The notes under the pieces: generated by a model
Database searches by the model: none
What the model saw: only the letters and a program-made list of their open reading frames with translations
Told to the model about the DNA's origin: nothing
Assembly: GCA_004298065.1 (NCBI GenBank)
Contig: SCRL01000019.1
Span: 1 to 54,683, forward strand
Source: Gammaproteobacteria bacterium
GTDB lineage: Bacteria; Pseudomonadota; Gammaproteobacteria; Acidiferrobacterales; Sulfurifustaceae
DNA length: 54,683 nucleotides
Reading direction: 5' to 3'
Shown: positions 25,840-33,048 of the stretch, piece by piece
Layout of the letters: each line of letters opens with the position of its first letter
Numbering within the stretch: the first letter of the stretch is position 1
Position numbers and translations under genes: made by a program

Positions 25840-26385
25840 CTAACCGGACTTCGGGATGAAGCGCAGCGCCACGCCGTTGTTGCACCAGCGCTGGCCGGTG
25901 GGCGGCGGGCCATCGTCGAACACGTGCCCCTGATGGCCGCCGCAACGGATGCAGTGGTACTCGGTGCGCGTGTAGATCAGGAAATTGTCCTTCTTCGTGC
26001 CAACGTGGCCGGGAATGACGGTGATGAAGCTCGGCCAGCCAGTCCCGCTGTCGTATTTCATCGCGGACGTGAACAGCGGCAGGCTGCATGCGGCACATAC
26101 GTAAACGCCCGGGCGCTTTTCGTCGTTCAACGGGCTCGTGCCCGCGCGCTCAGTGCCTTCCCGGCGCAGCACGCTATATTGCGCCGGGGTGAGAAGCTGC
26201 TTCCACTCCTCATTCGTGCGCCGCAGCGGCTCCAGCGTCAGCGCCACCTCAGCGCCCGGCGCCAGCAAATCCTTCCAGTTAGTCTGTAACGCCGCGACAT
26301 TCACCGAAGCAGCCCGAGCGCGCCACACCGGTGCTGCCAGGAAGGGTATGGCCGCCAGACCTTTGAGCAGGTTTCGCCGATTCAT
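25840..26385 (-). CDS. msrB: Tat-exported peptide methionine-(R)-sulfoxide reductase
   Basis: A periplasmic enzyme repairing methionine-R-sulfoxide. The Tat signal is MNRRNLLKGLAAIPFLAAPVWRARA. The MsrB domain shows the zinc pairs CAAC and CIRC, DSGTGWPSFITVI, RCGGHQGHVFDDGPPPTGQRWCNNGVALRF, and the catalytic Cys in RWCNNG. The ATG at 26385 is chosen because the twin-arginine motif follows at once. A longer frame upstream has no signal sequence. It pairs functionally with msrA, now 2.6 kb away. Confidence 0.93.
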   Translation of the reverse strand: MNRRNLLKGLAAIPFLAAPVWRARAASVNVAALQTNWKDLLAPGAEVALTLEPLRRTNEEWKQLLTPAQYSVLRREGTERAGTSPLNDEKRPGVYVCAACSLPLFTSAMKYDSGTGWPSFITVIPGHVGTKKDNFLIYTRTEYHCIRCGGHQGHVFDDGPPPTGQRWCNNGVALRFIPKSG

Positions 26386-26691
26386 GGGGTCTCCGATTGC
26401 AGAGCCCGCCGATGGTTCCGCGGGTTCCCGTACGCTTTGCTTTGACCGGATAACCGGGGCGGCGTTCACCCGAGACTCTCAGAAACCGTGGTCTGTCCCC
26501 TATTACAATGGCGCGATACTCGATCATAAACATATGCGCTCTCCCTTGAGGTGAGATGGGTAATTGAAATTAGAGGTCTCGATAGGTCCTTATATACAGT
26601 AACCGTGGTCTGAGGTAGCCCCTATTTATTTGTTTAGGAGGAAATCAGGATGGCTATTCATTGTAAAAAGGACCTGTCCAAAATAATTGGA
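26386..26691. repeat. Intergenic region with RAYT-type repeat motifs
   Basis: Between msrB and the reverse transcriptase lie two related motifs. The sequence ccgtggtctgtcccctatta is at 26486-26505, and a diverged version, ccgtggtctgaggtagcccc, begins at 26603. The first differs by one base from 45005-45024, beside a decayed REP-type transposase. A strong aggaggaaatcagg site precedes ATG 26650, opening a 40-codon frame that runs into the antisense of the reverse transcriptase end. That looks like a gene start cut off by an insertion. Confidence 0.55.
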
Positions 26692-27930
26692 TCACGGCTT
26701 CCTCTGTGGTGTATCGATCAGCCGGTGTACGCCCATAATACGTCGCCATTGATTAGGATGTTTTTTTACTAGGTGCTCTGTGAAATCCCGCAATTTCGCC
26801 AGCCGTGCATCAACATCCGCGTCAGTGGCGCTAAATGCTTGCCTCCCGTTACAAAATGAGAAAGCGTGGCTCCAACCTATTAGGATTCTATCCACATGCG
26901 CCAATATTTGGCTGTAACGCCGAGTCGTTAAAACGACATTCGGTGCTGAAACTGCCTCCCTCATTGCCCGCTTACCGTTCTCAATTGCGCTGTCCAACTG
27001 AAATAACAGGTTATTTCGTGCGTCTCTCGATGGCGAAACCAGTCCACCATTAATTGTGCAGCCGAGGAAATCAATCTCGGATGTAGTTGGACCCCCTTGC
27101 GCCTTTTTACTATTTTCCCAAGGTGCATAAGCGTGCATATCGAATTTTGCCAACATTTCTCTGGCTGCCTCAAAGGCTTTTTTGACATTGGCCTCTTTAG
27201 AACCAAGAAGAATGAAGTCATCGATATAACGAATACAAATTATCCCCCTGCCATTGAGGTCTCGGTCGAACTCATGCAGCAATATGTTCCCGAGCATGGG
27301 TGATAGTGGTGATCCTTGTGCAACGCCCCTGTCTCCTATCGGGAACAAGTCGCGGTGCTCTTGTAACTCTTCTGAATTTTTCAGTGTGGTTTCTATTGCA
27401 CGCGACAGCAGATCTATAAAATCTTTGTCAGGGACATGCCGAGCGATGAGATTTACAACAACCTGCCTTGGTATTTTTGTAAAGAAACCCTCAATATCTG
27501 AGCGAATGTAGTAACGTGCGCCTTTCTTTATCGCGCCAGTCACCAGCTCGATCGCATGACGTGTGCCTCTGCCTGGCACACCACCGATGCTGGTCGGGGT
27601 TTCAAGCACTTCCTTGAGTGGTTGCACCTTCTTGGACAACACGTCCAGAATTGCGCGTTGGACAATACGATTTTCAACTGGCGCGAGAACAAGCGGGCGT
27701 GGTTTCTTGCCTTTTCGCTTCTTTGCGATACCAGTCTGTGGAGAAAACTTAAATTTCTTCTCTCTGAGCTGATCAACAATTCGCCGAATATTTGCGCTCT
27801 GGTCTTCGGCAAACCGAGCGATCTGATTTTTTGTATCTTCTGATTTAGAACTCAGCCCATTCTCGCGGACCTTACGCCACGCAGCTTCAAGCGTGCGCGA
27901 TCCTCGTGCAATCTTATAGAGATTATCCAC
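26692..27930 (-). CDS. Stand-alone group II-intron-like reverse transcriptase, YIDD type
   Basis: A 412-residue reverse transcriptase. Palm motifs are DIEGFF (D145), GVAQGSPLSPMLGNILL (205) and RYIDDFILL, with the catalytic pair at 237-238 inside YIDD. PRPLVLAPVENRIVQRAILD (79-97) is a group II-type finger motif. The thumb has HVDRILIGWSHAF near 345. No HNH or DNA-binding domain follows, and the retron VTG box and the DGR-type motif are absent. YIDD instead of the intron YADD is reported for domesticated G2L4 enzymes that act in double-strand-break repair. The GTG start follows a structured leader with its own promoter. The gene is AT-richer than its neighbours. Confidence 0.9.
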   Translation of the reverse strand: MDNLYKIARGSRTLEAAWRKVRENGLSSKSEDTKNQIARFAEDQSANIRRIVDQLREKKFKFSPQTGIAKKRKGKKPRPLVLAPVENRIVQRAILDVLSKKVQPLKEVLETPTSIGGVPGRGTRHAIELVTGAIKKGARYYIRSDIEGFFTKIPRQVVVNLIARHVPDKDFIDLLSRAIETTLKNSEELQEHRDLFPIGDRGVAQGSPLSPMLGNILLHEFDRDLNGRGIICIRYIDDFILLGSKEANVKKAFEAAREMLAKFDMHAYAPWENSKKAQGGPTTSEIDFLGCTINGGLVSPSRDARNNLLFQLDSAIENGKRAMREAVSAPNVVLTTRRYSQILAHVDRILIGWSHAFSFCNGRQAFSATDADVDARLAKLRDFTEHLVKKHPNQWRRIMGVHRLIDTPQRKP

Positions 27931-28136
27931 GTGAGGTTGTTTCCTAGGTGTCGGGGCCCATCGGTTAGCCTTTGCCCGACCACTGAAGCTTCGTGTCCCT
28001 CAGGGCTCGATGAACAGCGGCTGCTGTTGTCCCAAGCGACCTGCGCGGTACCTTGAACAAGGACCTCAGTACCGCCCCTCCCTACGCTGATATCGGCGCC
28101 CGTGACAGCTGGCCCGTTCGGCTTTGGTGAAGGGAC
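27931..28136 (-). ncRNA. Putative structured RNA leader of the reverse transcriptase
   Basis: About 206 bases with no supported ORF between the predicted transcription start and the reverse transcriptase GTG. Stems seen on the minus strand: gcggta/taccgc with an inner cctt/aagg (28075-28045); a perfect aacagc-agcc-gctgtt hairpin (28028-28013); and gtcggg/cccgac (27980-27950) close to the start codon, with ggc/gcc inside. Local composition is GC-rich, unlike the adjacent coding part. Structured RNAs beside RT genes serve as templates or cofactors in retrons and DRT systems. No group II domain V is recognised. Confidence 0.55.
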
Positions 28137-28142
28137 TGCAGA

Positions 28143-28172
28143 AATATGCTCCTACATGTAGTGATGTGTCAA
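28143..28172 (-). promoter_or_regulatory. Sigma-70-like promoter for the RNA leader and reverse transcriptase
   Basis: On the minus strand a perfect TTGACA (28172-28167) is followed after 18 bases by CATATT (28148-28143), giving an expected start near 28136. It lies just downstream of the PQQ dehydrogenase stop, so the leader and RT have their own transcription unit. Confidence 0.6.
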
Positions 28173-28207
28173 CGCTTGTGACCACAACATATAGAGAAAG
28201 AACCTGG

Positions 28208-29458
28208 TTACTGGATTTTTCTCAACCGAAACAATCCGTTGGTATCGCTGTCGCTGGTGAAGTACAGCGCCCCATCGGGGCCGACGGCGACGCCGACGGG
28301 ACGGGCCCAGCGGTCGCCGTCGGGGAGTTGGAAGCCGGTCACGAGATCGTCCACCCGCTGCGCTTGACCGTCTTTGAAGCGCACGACGACGACTTTGGGA
28401 TGACGGCGAGTGGCGGCATCGCCGAGGAATCCCCCGCCCGGTTTCGTGCCCCAGGAACCGCGCAAGGCCACGACGGCGTCGAATTCGAGCGTCTTGTCCA
28501 TTGCCCCGGCGGGAACGAAGGCGACGCCCATCGGCGCGTTGCGCGACGGGAAGGTCGCGACCGGCGGGATGACATCGCTCACCGGCCGCGGCGGCTGGCT
28601 GCGCACGCAGTCGTCGCGAATAAGCTTTTTGCCGTCGTACTGGAACCACGGCATGCCGTGGAATGAATTCGCGGGGATGCGGCTGAAATACTCCGGCGGC
28701 TGTTCGTAGCCGAGGTGATCCGGACCGTTGTTGCTGGCGTACAGCTCTTTCGTCTTCGGGTGCCAGTCGAACCCGACGGGATTGCGCAGACCCGAACCGT
28801 ACGGCGCCCACTGCGGCTTGCCGCCCTTCTCGGCAACTGCTCCCTGCGTTGCTCTACCTCCTCCATCCCTGGAGTCGTCCTTTAAAACCAGAATTCCGCC
28901 GCGACGGTCGTCGAAGCGGTAGGGCTCGGCGAGATACTGATCGCTGCAATTCCCCTGAATGCCGAGACCCACGTACACCCGCCCGTCGGGGCCGACGCCG
29001 ACGGTGCGGCTGTTGTGCCCGCTACCGGCCGGCAACGGCGCCAGCAATGTCACGTCGTTCGGCGCTATCTGCTTCTGCCCCAATTTGTACGGCGCGTGGT
29101 AGAGGCCATTCGTGCGCGCGATGAGGATTTCATCTTTGCGAAACGCCACCGAGTGCGGATAGCCACCGAGGCTCACCAGCACTTCCGGTTTGGCGTACGG
29201 CGGCGGGATTCGATAAACGTTGCCGGATTTCGAGCCGACGAACAGGTCGCCGTTGGGCGCGAACGTGAGCAGGCGCGGGCCGTCGAGCGCGGTGAGAAAT
29301 TCGAGCCTGTAACCCTTCGGCACACGCGCTGTGGCGCGTTGCCCGCCGCCGAGGGCGACGGATTGTTCTTCGTAGCTGAGCGGCTCCGTGCCGGCCAGCG
29401 CCGCGGAGGCGATGCCCGAAAAGAACAGCAAAACAATCTTATGCGCCAAGCGAGTCAT
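28208..29458 (-). CDS. Periplasmic PQQ-type sugar (sorbosone) dehydrogenase with repeat-derived insert
   Basis: The 416-residue protein has a signal peptide (MTRLAHKIVLLFFSGIASAALA) and the six-bladed propeller features of soluble glucose/sorbosone dehydrogenases: LTFAPNGDLFVGSKSGNVYRI, GHNSRTVGVGPDGRVYVGLG, GLRNPVGFDWHPKTKELYASNNGPD, and PVGVAVGPDGALYFTSD. Around residues 193-214 it carries a Gly/Arg-rich stretch, KDDSRDGGGRATQGAVAEKGG, encoded by a dispersed repeat (28822-28882), inserted in frame. Its cofactor and substrate are unproven. Confidence 0.85.
   Translation of the reverse strand: MTRLAHKIVLLFFSGIASAALAGTEPLSYEEQSVALGGGQRATARVPKGYRLEFLTALDGPRLLTFAPNGDLFVGSKSGNVYRIPPPYAKPEVLVSLGGYPHSVAFRKDEILIARTNGLYHAPYKLGQKQIAPNDVTLLAPLPAGSGHNSRTVGVGPDGRVYVGLGIQGNCSDQYLAEPYRFDDRRGGILVLKDDSRDGGGRATQGAVAEKGGKPQWAPYGSGLRNPVGFDWHPKTKELYASNNGPDHLGYEQPPEYFSRIPANSFHGMPWFQYDGKKLIRDDCVRSQPPRPVSDVIPPVATFPSRNAPMGVAFVPAGAMDKTLEFDAVVALRGSWGTKPGGGFLGDAATRRHPKVVVVRFKDGQAQRVDDLVTGFQLPDGDRWARPVGVAVGPDGALYFTSDSDTNGLFRLRKIQ
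28822..28882. repeat. CAGGGATG palindromic repeat inside the PQQ dehydrogenase gene
   Basis: On the minus strand the piece reads gactccagggatggagg then agcaacgcagggagcagttg. It belongs to the same palindrome family (arms around AGGGA) as the units at 43105-43120 and 43178-43193 and at 30356-30371. It keeps the reading frame and adds about 21 residues. Confidence 0.65.
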
Positions 29459-29558
29459 CCGGTGATCGCCCTCAACACCTGAGTTTGTGGGTGTTTGCTA
29501 GACCTTTCCCGTACCCCGGGTGTCCAATACTACACACGCCCGCGCCACGGAGGGATCC

Positions 29559-30167
29559 ATGAAACTCTATTACTATCCCGGCGCCTGTTCCCTGGCCCCG
29601 CACATCGCGCTGCGCGAGGCCGGCCTGCCCGTCGAGCTGGTGAAAGTGGACCTCGCCAAGAAGCAGACCGCGAACGGCGAGGATTATCTCAAGATCAACC
29701 CCAACGGCTACGTGCCGACGCTGCGGATCGACGACGGCGAATACCTGACCGAGGTGGCGGTGCTGCTGCAATACATCGCCGACAAGAAACCCGGCGCCGG
29801 GCTCGCGCCCAAGGCCGGGACGATGGAGCGTTACCGGCTCATGGAGTTGCTGAACTTCATCTCCGCCGAGCTGCACAAGACCCTCGGCGCGCTGTTCAAC
29901 CCGAAGATCACGCCGGAGTGGAAGGAAGACCGCATCGCGCTCTTCGGCCGGCGCTGCGATTCCCTCGCCCACAAGCTCGGCAGCCGGCCGTACCTCATGG
30001 GCGGGAAATTCACCGTCGCCGACGCCTACCTGTTCACCATCCTCAACTGGACCACCCTGTTCCAAATCGACATGGACAAATGGCCCAAGCTCAAGGACTA
30101 CATGGCGCGCGTGGCCGCGCGGCCGGCGGTGAGAGAAGCGATGAATGCGGAGGGATTGGTTAAATAA
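29559..30167 (+). CDS. Glutathione S-transferase
   Basis: A cytosolic GST of the beta type, 202 residues. The thioredoxin-like half begins MKLYYYPGACSLAPHIALREAGLPVELVKVD and has INPNGYVPTLRIDDGEYLTEVAVLLQYIAD. The helical half has MERYRLMELLNFISAELHKTLGALFNP and FTVADAYLFTILNW. The catalytic Cys of beta GSTs is C10 in YYYPGACS. An ggaggga site supports the ATG at 29559. Confidence 0.93.
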   Translation: MKLYYYPGACSLAPHIALREAGLPVELVKVDLAKKQTANGEDYLKINPNGYVPTLRIDDGEYLTEVAVLLQYIADKKPGAGLAPKAGTMERYRLMELLNFISAELHKTLGALFNPKITPEWKEDRIALFGRRCDSLAHKLGSRPYLMGGKFTVADAYLFTILNWTTLFQIDMDKWPKLKDYMARVAARPAVREAMNAEGLVK

Positions 30168-30794
30168 TCGCGGGGCGCAGGAATGCGCAGGAGCGGCCAC
30201 CCCGGTCTTGTGCGCCCTCCGGGCGCGTTATTTGAATCGGGTTCTCGCACCCGAGGGCGAGGCACTTTGGTTTCGGCCAAAGTGCCCAAAGCCATTTGCC
30301 CCGGATGGCGCGACCCCTCCCTGCGCTTCGCGCCTTTGCCTTGCGGTCGTCCGACGGTGCATCCCTGCACCGGCGGCCGACGCGCGGGGTCCGTCCCCGC
30401 GCCCTTTCAGGCTTGCGGGCAAAGGCTTGCTCGCTCGGGCGCGCCATACGGGGCCTCGAGAAGCCTCCGTGGTTTAACGCAGTTGGTGTTTAGCCCCGTA
30501 GGCGAGCCGAACACCGCAGGGTAGCCGAAGCAAGGACCCGAAGGGGAGCGCGAGGGATCGGGCTCGTCCGCATCCGGGATAGGGACATCCCGTATGCGGA
30601 CCCTCTGAGGCAACCGAGGTGTGAGGGTAGCCGCGACTTATGCGGGCGAAGCCTTCCGGGGCAAGATGGCTTTGGTGACTTTCCCCGAAAGGAAAGTCAC
30701 CCGGGGGTGCAGGGGGCGGAGCAACCCCGCAATTAGCTGTTCAGCATCGCCGGAGGCGATACAAAGCAACTGCGTTCTGAGCGCCCCGTATTTC
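30168..30794. repeat. 627-base intergenic region made of dispersed repeats
   Basis: No gene is supported. The segment 30397-30489 is a second copy of the window-start repeat. At 30356-30371 there is ggtgcatccctgcacc, the exact reverse complement of a 16-base unit inside ccoS. Around 30676-30702 is a ctttcc/ggaaag hairpin followed by gtcaccc. All three match element types seen elsewhere in the window, so this is a nested repeat landing site. Confidence 0.7.
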
Positions 30795-31166
30795 TTAGGT
30801 AGCCTCGACGCGGATCGCTTCGCCGGGGCGGATACCCTGCAGGCGCTTCACGTCCCCGAGCGCGCGGCCCCAGATGTTGGTCTTGTCGGCAAGGCGAATT
30901 TCGTTTCCACGCGAGACCGGCGTTTTGCCGAAGCCGATGGCGATGCTACTGCCCTCGACCCAGAACGCGAGTTCCCCCGCTTCAACCACGTCGCGCGCAT
31001 CCTTCTCTTTCGGCACGCTGACCGGCGTCGAGAAATAAACCTCCTCGCCCCAGGTCTGGGCCTTGGACGTGAACGGCAGCGCGTTCCAGATCGCGTCCGC
31101 AGTCGGCGTGGCGAACAGCTCGGCCTCGAGCGTCACGGAACCGATGGTCATGCGCAGGCGACGCAT
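30795..31166 (-). CDS. Cyclophilin-like family protein
   Basis: The 123-residue protein [74 protein letters not shown] matches the small cyclophilin-like beta-barrel family (TM1367 type). Isomerase activity has not been shown in that family. The ATG at 31166 overlaps the toxin stop (ATGA), so it is translated from the toxin-antitoxin mRNA. A start at 31151 is also possible. Confidence 0.75.
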   Translation of the reverse strand: MRRLRMTIGSVTLEAELFATPTADAIWNALPFTSKAQTWGEEVYFSTPVSVPKEKDARDVVEAGELAFWVEGSSIAIGFGKTPVSRGNEIRLADKTNIWGRALGDVKRLQGIRPGEAIRVEAT

Positions 31167-31519
31167 CAAGCGGGTTTCCCGAGAATCCCTTTCAGTTTCT
31201 CGGTCAAGGTTTGGCAATCTTCGTCCTTTAATTGCCCGAGACGTCTGAGAACGAGCGCGCGCTCGATAGTCGCCAATACAGGCTTGATGACCGAGGGCAT
31301 GAGGAGTCCTGCCTCGCGCCAATTGTTTACCGGAATGTCAAAACGATTGGCCGCCCGTGTCTGGCTCGTAATGGCCATCACGACAAGATCGGGGCGCTCG
31401 ACGTTATAAATCCTGGAACTTACAACAACCGCGGGGCGCTTCTTGGTGGCGGATTGATTAGTGAAGGGAAAGGGAATCAGAACGACATCGCCGAACTCAT
31501 AGAGCGTCATACGCGGCAT
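31166..31519 (-). CDS. MazF/PemK-family toxin
   Basis: A 117-residue endoribonuclease-type toxin: [69 protein letters not shown]. The [13 protein letters not shown] start and KRPAVVV strand are diagnostic of MazF/PemK. It overlaps the antitoxin gene and is followed, with overlap, by a cyclophilin-like gene. Confidence 0.88.
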   Translation of the reverse strand: MPRMTLYEFGDVVLIPFPFTNQSATKKRPAVVVSSRIYNVERPDLVVMAITSQTRAANRFDIPVNNWREAGLLMPSVIKPVLATIERALVLRRLGQLKDEDCQTLTEKLKGILGKPA

Positions 31520-31706
31520 CGTCCGGGTTGTCCCACACCTTGGCAAAGCTCGGCTCCGATACCTTGGCGGCCGTCATTGCGAGGGCATGGTCCTGGTCCT
31601 TCAGGCGCAGGTAATCCACGAAGTCCTCCACTTCCGCCACGCGTTCGGGCGGAAGCTTATTAAGCTTCTCCATCAGGGCGCGGAAGTGATTCGGGTCGGT
31701 AGCCAT
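31497..31706 (-). CDS. Antitoxin of the MazF-type module (DUF2281-like)
   Basis: A 69-residue protein MATDPNHFRALMEKLNKLPPERVAEVEDFVDYLRLKDQDH with an acidic C-terminus ([13 protein letters not shown]). The PPERVAEVEDFVDYLR helix is typical of small antitoxins preceding MazF or PIN toxins, and the acidic tail would wrap the toxin. The ATG at 31706 is chosen to fit this family. Confidence 0.8.
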   Translation of the reverse strand: MATDPNHFRALMEKLNKLPPERVAEVEDFVDYLRLKDQDHALAMTAAKVSEPSFAKVWDNPDDAAYDAL

Positions 31707-31784
31707 CGCGGGATGCCTGCTACAAATTCTGTGCTGTATTTTTTGTAAATATACGCCAAGACACTGGCGAAACAAGCTGCCCGG

Positions 31785-32531
31785 TTAATGCATGGCGTGC
31801 TGCGAGTGATCAGGCGTGGTTATGGCTGAACCGACTTTGTGGCTTCCATGCCCACCCGGCGCGAACAACGTGTAGAGGCCGAAAAGAATCACGAGGATGC
31901 CGGCCGCGCGCCGCACCCACGGCCGCTGCACGAACTGGCCGAGCCAGCGCGCGGCGGCGCCGACGGCAAACAGCATCGGCAGCGTGCCGAGGCCGAAGGC
32001 GGTCATGAGCAGCGCGCCGTCCTTCGCGTTGCCGGCGGCGAGCGCCCAGGCGAGCGCGGCGTACACCATGCCGCACGGCAGCCAGCCCCACAGCAGCCCG
32101 AGACCGAGGGCCTGCGCCGGATGGCGCACCGGCAAGAGCTTTCGCCCGAACGGTTCGATGCGCACCCACAATTTCCCGCCGAGTTTTTCCAGCGCCGTGA
32201 GCGCCGGCCACCAGCCCGCGAGATAAAATCCGAGCAGCAGCATGAAGCCGCCGGTGACGAGCTTCGCGATCAGCCGCGCCTCCGCGGGCGGCGCGACGCG
32301 CAAAATTTGCGCGCTCAAATAGCCGACCGCGGCGCCGGCAATGGCATAGGTCGCGATGCGCCCGGCGTTATAGGCAATAAGATACGGGTAGAGCCGAACC
32401 GGCGAACGGCGGATGTCGTCTTTCAGCCCGAGCGTGAGCGCGCCGACGATGCCGCCGCACATGCCGAGGCAATGCGCCGAACCGAGCAGCCCGACGAGGA
32501 AGGCCGAGACGAGCGTGACATCCGCGGTCAT
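31785..32531 (-). CDS. DsbD_2 / TauE-SafE-like membrane protein of the cbb3 cluster
   Basis: A 248-residue membrane protein with about six helices and the motif GLLGSAHCLGMCGGIVGALTLG. The CxxxC pair is a likely metal or thiol site. Later come LIAYNAGRIATYAIAGAAVGYLS, GLLWGWLPCGMVYAALAWAL and a His-rich tail (GGHGSHK, HSQHAMH). The family is a routine neighbour of ccoGHIS and is thought to help copper delivery to cbb3 oxidase, which is inferred. It ends the ccoNOQPGH run, 13 bases after ccoH. Confidence 0.85.
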   Translation of the reverse strand: MTADVTLVSAFLVGLLGSAHCLGMCGGIVGALTLGLKDDIRRSPVRLYPYLIAYNAGRIATYAIAGAAVGYLSAQILRVAPPAEARLIAKLVTGGFMLLLGFYLAGWWPALTALEKLGGKLWVRIEPFGRKLLPVRHPAQALGLGLLWGWLPCGMVYAALAWALAAGNAKDGALLMTAFGLGTLPMLFAVGAAARWLGQFVQRPWVRRAAGILVILFGLYTLFAPGGHGSHKVGSAITTPDHSQHAMH

Positions 32532-32544
32532 GCGAGAGAAAAAC

Positions 32545-33048
32545 TCAGGAGCCGGCGGGGCGCAGTACCAGTTTGGCCGCGCCGGGCACATACAGCGAAC
32601 CCGTGAGCCGCCAGTCGTTGGCCGCGAGCTGCACGTTCCAGTGGCCCGGCGCCAGTTCCGGCAATGGCGCGCGGTAAGAGCCGTCGCCGTTGCGCGGCAC
32701 GATCAGGCTGCGGTCGAGGCCGGCGCGGGTGGCGTGCAGGAAACGGATTTCGACCGCCGGCGGCAGTTTCGTTTCCGGCTTCGCGCGCAGGCGCAGCGCC
32801 AGCTCGCGGCCTGTGGCGCTCAGCTCCAGCGTGCTTTCGAGTCCGAGCTTCGCCGCCGCGACATCGCGCGCCAGCACGCGGTTGATCTCCTTGCCCTTGC
32901 GGTAGTAGTCGTCCTCGACCACGCCATCGTCGCTCTGGATGGCGAGCCCCAGGGTGACGAAGCCGGCGATCACGGCAGTGAGCGGAAACGCGATCAGCAG
33001 CCACACGAACGGCACGCGGTACCAGCGCACGGGTTGATTCTTATCCAT
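32545..33048 (-). CDS. ccoH: CcoH/FixH cbb3 assembly protein
   Basis: A 167-residue assembly factor with one N-terminal membrane helix (RVPFVWLLIAFPLTAVIAGFVT), a DDYYRKGKEINR motif typical of FixH, and a beta-rich periplasmic domain (PGHWNVQLAANDWRLTGSLYVPG). It overlaps ccoG by three bases. Confidence 0.92.
   Translation of the reverse strand: MDKNQPVRWYRVPFVWLLIAFPLTAVIAGFVTLGLAIQSDDGVVEDDYYRKGKEINRVLARDVAAAKLGLESTLELSATGRELALRLRAKPETKLPPAVEIRFLHATRAGLDRSLIVPRNGDGSYRAPLPELAPGHWNVQLAANDWRLTGSLYVPGAAKLVLRPAGS

Noticed and set aside
28010-28089. Small plus-strand frame (MNSGCCC...) across the RT leader
   Set aside because: It lacks a ribosome site and overlaps the stems. It could be considered only if a rolling-circle cDNA product were shown.
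26692-28136. Diversity-generating retroelement
   Set aside because: The RT has QGSPLSP and YIDD motifs and the DGR-type motif is absent. No Avd-like gene or template/variable repeat pair is visible.
26560-28207. Intact mobile group II intron
   Set aside because: No domain V-like 34-base hairpin is seen after the RT gene, and the protein lacks the endonuclease domain.
31839-32606. 255-residue frame opposite the DsbD-like gene
   Set aside because: Antisense to a clear membrane protein. It is charged and low in complexity.
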